From Pseudobdellovibrionaceae bacterium (GTDB lineage: Bacteria; Bdellovibrionota; Bdellovibrionia; Bdellovibrionales; UBA1609): DNA of 64,000 nucleotides. A model generated the notes under the pieces. It saw only the letters and a program-made list of their open reading frames with translations. It was not told the DNA's origin and made no database searches. The stretch is from NCBI GenBank assembly GCA_020635055.1, contig JACKAN010000005.1, positions 97,829 to 161,828 on the forward strand, read 5' to 3'. Within the stretch, counting starts at the first letter, position 1. Each line of letters begins with the position of its first letter. Both the position numbers and the translations under genes were made by a program. Of this stretch, positions 61,535-64,000 are shown in pieces.

Positions 61535-64000
61535 ATGAAAAAGTATATAATTAGTTTTATATTTATTCTTGTAGGATGCAGTAATGTTGAGTTTTCTCAA
61601 ACAGACGAGTCTCTTCGTAAAGAGCTTAATAAGAATGAGATTCAAATCAATTATGGGGCACTTTACACGCAAGACATAACAGTACACCTGGATATCATAG
61701 GTAAGAAAGATCAAGAAATGTATGTTACCAATGATTCAACTTGTCAGTCAGGGGGGGAGTGGGAAGAATATACGCCAGAAAAACAATGGGATCTTTCTCA
61801 CCTCAATCAAACAGCAAAAGTTTATGTAAAATTTAAAGATGTAAGTAAAGTTGAGTCGGACTGTTTAAGCGATGATATTATTCACGACAACATTCCCCCA
61901 GTGTTAAGCTTTAAAAACGCTCCCAAACATTTGAACAATAATACAAGACTAAATATTAACTTGGTGGCAGAAGATAAGGTGAGCGGGGTCAAAGAAAGTT
62001 TTTGTGCCTTAGAAGGGAACATTGAATTTGTAAAATGCAAAGACCAGTTAAAATTACAGTCTATTACAGAGGGGCACCATAAATTATCATTTACTGCAGT
62101 TGATAATGCCGGAAATAGGTCGGAAGTTATCGATTTAAAGTGGCAAACAGATTTAACTCCACCCAGAGCCCATTTTCATAAAGTTCCACCTAAATTATCT
62201 AATTTAAGTGAACATTCTTTGCAGTACTATGCAGAAGATGAATTGGGTATTTCAGGATTCCATTGCAGTTATAACAGAAAAGCTTTTACAAGCTGTAAAA
62301 CTGAAACTTTTTTGAAACAAGTTAAAAACGGTAAACATTCTTTTTATGTAATGGCTGTGGACAATGCAGGAAATCAGTCTGAACCTATTAACTATAATTG
62401 GGTGGTTGATACAGAAGCTCCATCAATTAGAATCACCAAACATCCTGATGCCTATACAAGAGATACCAGAGGTGAGTTTCAGTTTGTTGCAACTGATGAT
62501 GGCATAGAGCTCAATGATTATGAATGCCAAATTAATAAAGAAAATTGGGAGAGTTGTAAAAACAAATACATAACACCTAATTTAGTAAAAGGTTCTCATA
62601 CTTTTAGAGTAAGGGCTATAGATCTTGCCGGAAATTATTCCTCCCCAAGCAGTTACTCTTGGCTAATAGACTTAACGGCACCAGATATAAAAATTGTCAG
62701 CGCACCGCCAAAACTATCGAATAAAGAAGTTGCAGAGTTTATTTTGCAAGCGAGTGATTTAGAAAGTGGAGTTAAAAAGTATTGGTGCTGGCTAGATTTT
62801 AAGCTAGTGGATTGCAGTACCCACAATAAATGGAACCAGCTATTAGAGGGAAACCATCAGTTTGAAGCGCTGGCAGAAGACAATGTAGGTAACTTTTCTG
62901 ATAGAGTAAGATACGATTGGAAAGTGGACTTGAAACCACCACAATTGAAATTTAATAAAGTTCCTGATTTATATATTGCCGGAAGCACTACCATTTTTGG
63001 TTTTGAAGCTACTGATGACAATTCTCAAATAAAAGATTTCTCTTGTAAATTGGTAAATGGAGTCTATGCAAGCTGTACAAGTCCATTGGAAGTTAATAAT
63101 TTAAAAGAAGGTAAACAAATTTTTTATGTAAAAGCTAAAGATGAGGCAGGAAATGAGTCTGATCCCATCAGCCATTCATGGTTTGTAGATCAGACCCCAC
63201 CCAGTATTAACTTTGCCCAAAAACCAGCCAACAGTCACAGTCTTGTAAATTCAGTTTTTAAACTAAATATAGAAGATAATTTGAGTGGGTTTGATAAGGC
63301 CTGGTGTGGTTTGTCGGGACAACTCACAGAATGTGCAGCGGATGAAGTTAAAACTTACAATCTAACACCTGGAGAATATGAATTCCAAGTTGTGGCCTTT
63401 GATAAGGTGGGGAACAGATCTAGCACCTCTTACAAATGGGAAATGCTTGATAAGCTAAAGCCTGTTAATCAAAATTTTTCGATTGATAAAAACAGTACGG
63501 ATGTAGATATACTTTTTGTTATTGATAATTCTAATTCCATGGCAGAAGAACAAAAAAACATGGCACAAAGAATAGACAATTTTATTTCGAAAATTGCTGA
63601 TATCAATTGGAATATTGCAGTTACATCCACCGACCCGGACACCACAGGTTTCGATCCCTCATGCAGTATTGGCAGTACGAATTGTAACCGAATAAATATC
63701 GAACATGGCGATGGAGGATTAGTTAAGTTTAGCAATGGCAGTTATGTTCTTTCATCTAATACGCAAAGCAGTAGTACACAGACGTTACTAGGTAATGCTA
63801 TACAACTGGGCATTAGAGGAAGTCATCTAGAACAAGGAATTCGCGCCACTTATAGAGTTTTAGAAAAAAGCTTAGATAAAAAGTTTCCCTATCATCAAAG
63901 CTTTATAAGAAGTCAGGCTGCCTTAGCAGTGGTATTAATTACAGATGAGGATGAGTCCGATAAACAATACAGAAACTATCCGGAAAATTTGTTAAGTTTT
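61535..64000 (+). CDS. Large lipoprotein with Ig-like repeats and a von Willebrand A domain (3' end outside window)
   Basis: 822 codons visible, open to the window edge. ATG 61535 has AGGAG 10 nt upstream. Lipoprotein signal with lipobox LVGC (Cys at residue 15). Residues about 120-650 hold six repeats of about 85-90 residues, each with a Cys pair in the middle and ending in variants of AVDNAGNxS…W…D…PP, as in bacterial Ig-like/cadherin-like adhesin modules. A von Willebrand A domain begins about residue 658 with an intact MIDAS motif, FVIDNSNSMAEEQ (Asp664, Ser666, Ser668). Probable surface adhesion or mechanical protein; prey attachment would be speculation. Confidence 0.88.
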   Translation, partial: MKKYIISFIFILVGCSNVEFSQTDESLRKELNKNEIQINYGALYTQDITVHLDIIGKKDQEMYVTNDSTCQSGGEWEEYTPEKQWDLSHLNQTAKVYVKFKDVSKVESDCLSDDIIHDNIPPVLSFKNAPKHLNNNTRLNINLVAEDKVSGVKESFCALEGNIEFVKCKDQLKLQSITEGHHKLSFTAVDNAGNRSEVIDLKWQTDLTPPRAHFHKVPPKLSNLSEHSLQYYAEDELGISGFHCSYNRKAFTSCKTETFLKQVKNGKHSFYVMAVDNAGNQSEPINYNWVVDTEAPSIRITKHPDAYTRDTRGEFQFVATDDGIELNDYECQINKENWESCKNKYITPNLVKGSHTFRVRAIDLAGNYSSPSSYSWLIDLTAPDIKIVSAPPKLSNKEVAEFILQASDLESGVKKYWCWLDFKLVDCSTHNKWNQLLEGNHQFEALAEDNVGNFSDRVRYDWKVDLKPPQLKFNKVPDLYIAGSTTIFGFEATDDNSQIKDFSCKLVNGVYASCTSPLEVNNLKEGKQIFYVKAKDEAGNESDPISHSWFVDQTPPSINFAQKPANSHSLVNSVFKLNIEDNLSGFDKAWCGLSGQLTECAADEVKTYNLTPGEYEFQVVAFDKVGNRSSTSYKWEMLDKLKPVNQNFSIDKNSTDVDILFVIDNSNSMAEEQKNMAQRIDNFISKIADINWNIAVTSTDPDTTGFDPSCSIGSTNCNRINIEHGDGGLVKFSNGSYVLSSNTQSSSTQTLLGNAIQLGIRGSHLEQGIRATYRVLEKSLDKKFPYHQSFIRSQAALAVVLITDEDESDKQYRNYPENLLSF

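Noticed and set aside
61487..61714. Minus-strand 75-codon frame over the start of the VWA lipoprotein
   Set aside because: Antisense to a clear lipoprotein signal with RBS and lipobox.

Overview
The window is AT-rich (roughly one third G+C by eye), densely coded DNA from a Gram-negative bacterium, shown by Tol envelope genes, several lipoproteins, flagellar stator genes and an EnvC-type protein. A TIGR02147/DUF4423 regulator, an AgmX-like TonB C-terminal protein, an orphan TPR-winged-helix regulator, a Rrf2-SUF operon and large lipoproteins with Ig-like repeats and a von Willebrand A domain together suggest the Bdellovibrionota (Bdellovibrio/Bacteriovorax-type predators). This placement is inferred from gene content; no rRNA is present to confirm it.

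Layout. 1-2.8 kb: DUF444 (YeaH/YhbH) protein, tRNA-Phe, AgmX/TonB-like protein. 3.2-9.7 kb: one very large gene for an exported-looking three-module AAA+ (ClpB-like) protein with a C-terminal FtsH-type M41 zinc protease, split by an IS110-family element (about 5.94-7.50 kb). The transposase itself carries a -1 frame break at an A9 run, and its long 5' non-coding end is a bridge-RNA candidate. 9.8-13.6 kb: dus, an ABC-2 exporter pair and a sugar-epimerase-like gene. 13.6-15.6 kb: cyclic-nucleotide-binding protein and motAB. 15.6-20.7 kb (minus): tolQ-tolR-tolA/tonB-tolB-cyclophilin and a membrane-anchored unknown. 20.9-26.6 kb: rrf2-sufBCDS-nfu. 26.6-29.1 kb: unknown membrane protein and metalloprotease lipoprotein. 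29.3-33.6 kb: conserved 84-residue protein, ftsE, ftsX, envC-like gene, S41 protease. 33.6-34.9 kb: tig. 35.1-40.0 kb: paired ArsA/Get3-like ATPases, TPR lipoprotein, CysZ/EI24 membrane protein, gshA. 40.1-42.3 kb: membrane-anchored unknown and pepA. 42.6-47.0 kb: clpP-clpX-lon. 47.1-50.4 kb: exported protein with an Aat-like C-terminus, TPR regulator, small exported protein, tRNA-Val. 50.5-54.5 kb (minus): translationally coupled FAD oxidase - RRM - PP-loop ATPase operon and a TIGR02147 regulator. 54.6-60.3 kb: shikimate genes, tyrA and aroF divergent from aroB-aroA-aroC. 60.3-64.0 kb: exported unknown, then a large Ig-repeat/VWA lipoprotein cut by the window end.

Themes are proteolysis (Clp, Lon, tig, CtpA-type, PepA, the interrupted AAA+/M41 giant), cell-envelope energetics and division (Tol, Mot, FtsEX-EnvC), Fe-S assembly and aromatic amino acid synthesis. 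The least ordinary items are the interrupted AAA+/M41 gene with its IS110 element, the exported Aat-like protein beside lon, and the FAD oxidase/RRM/PP-loop operon.
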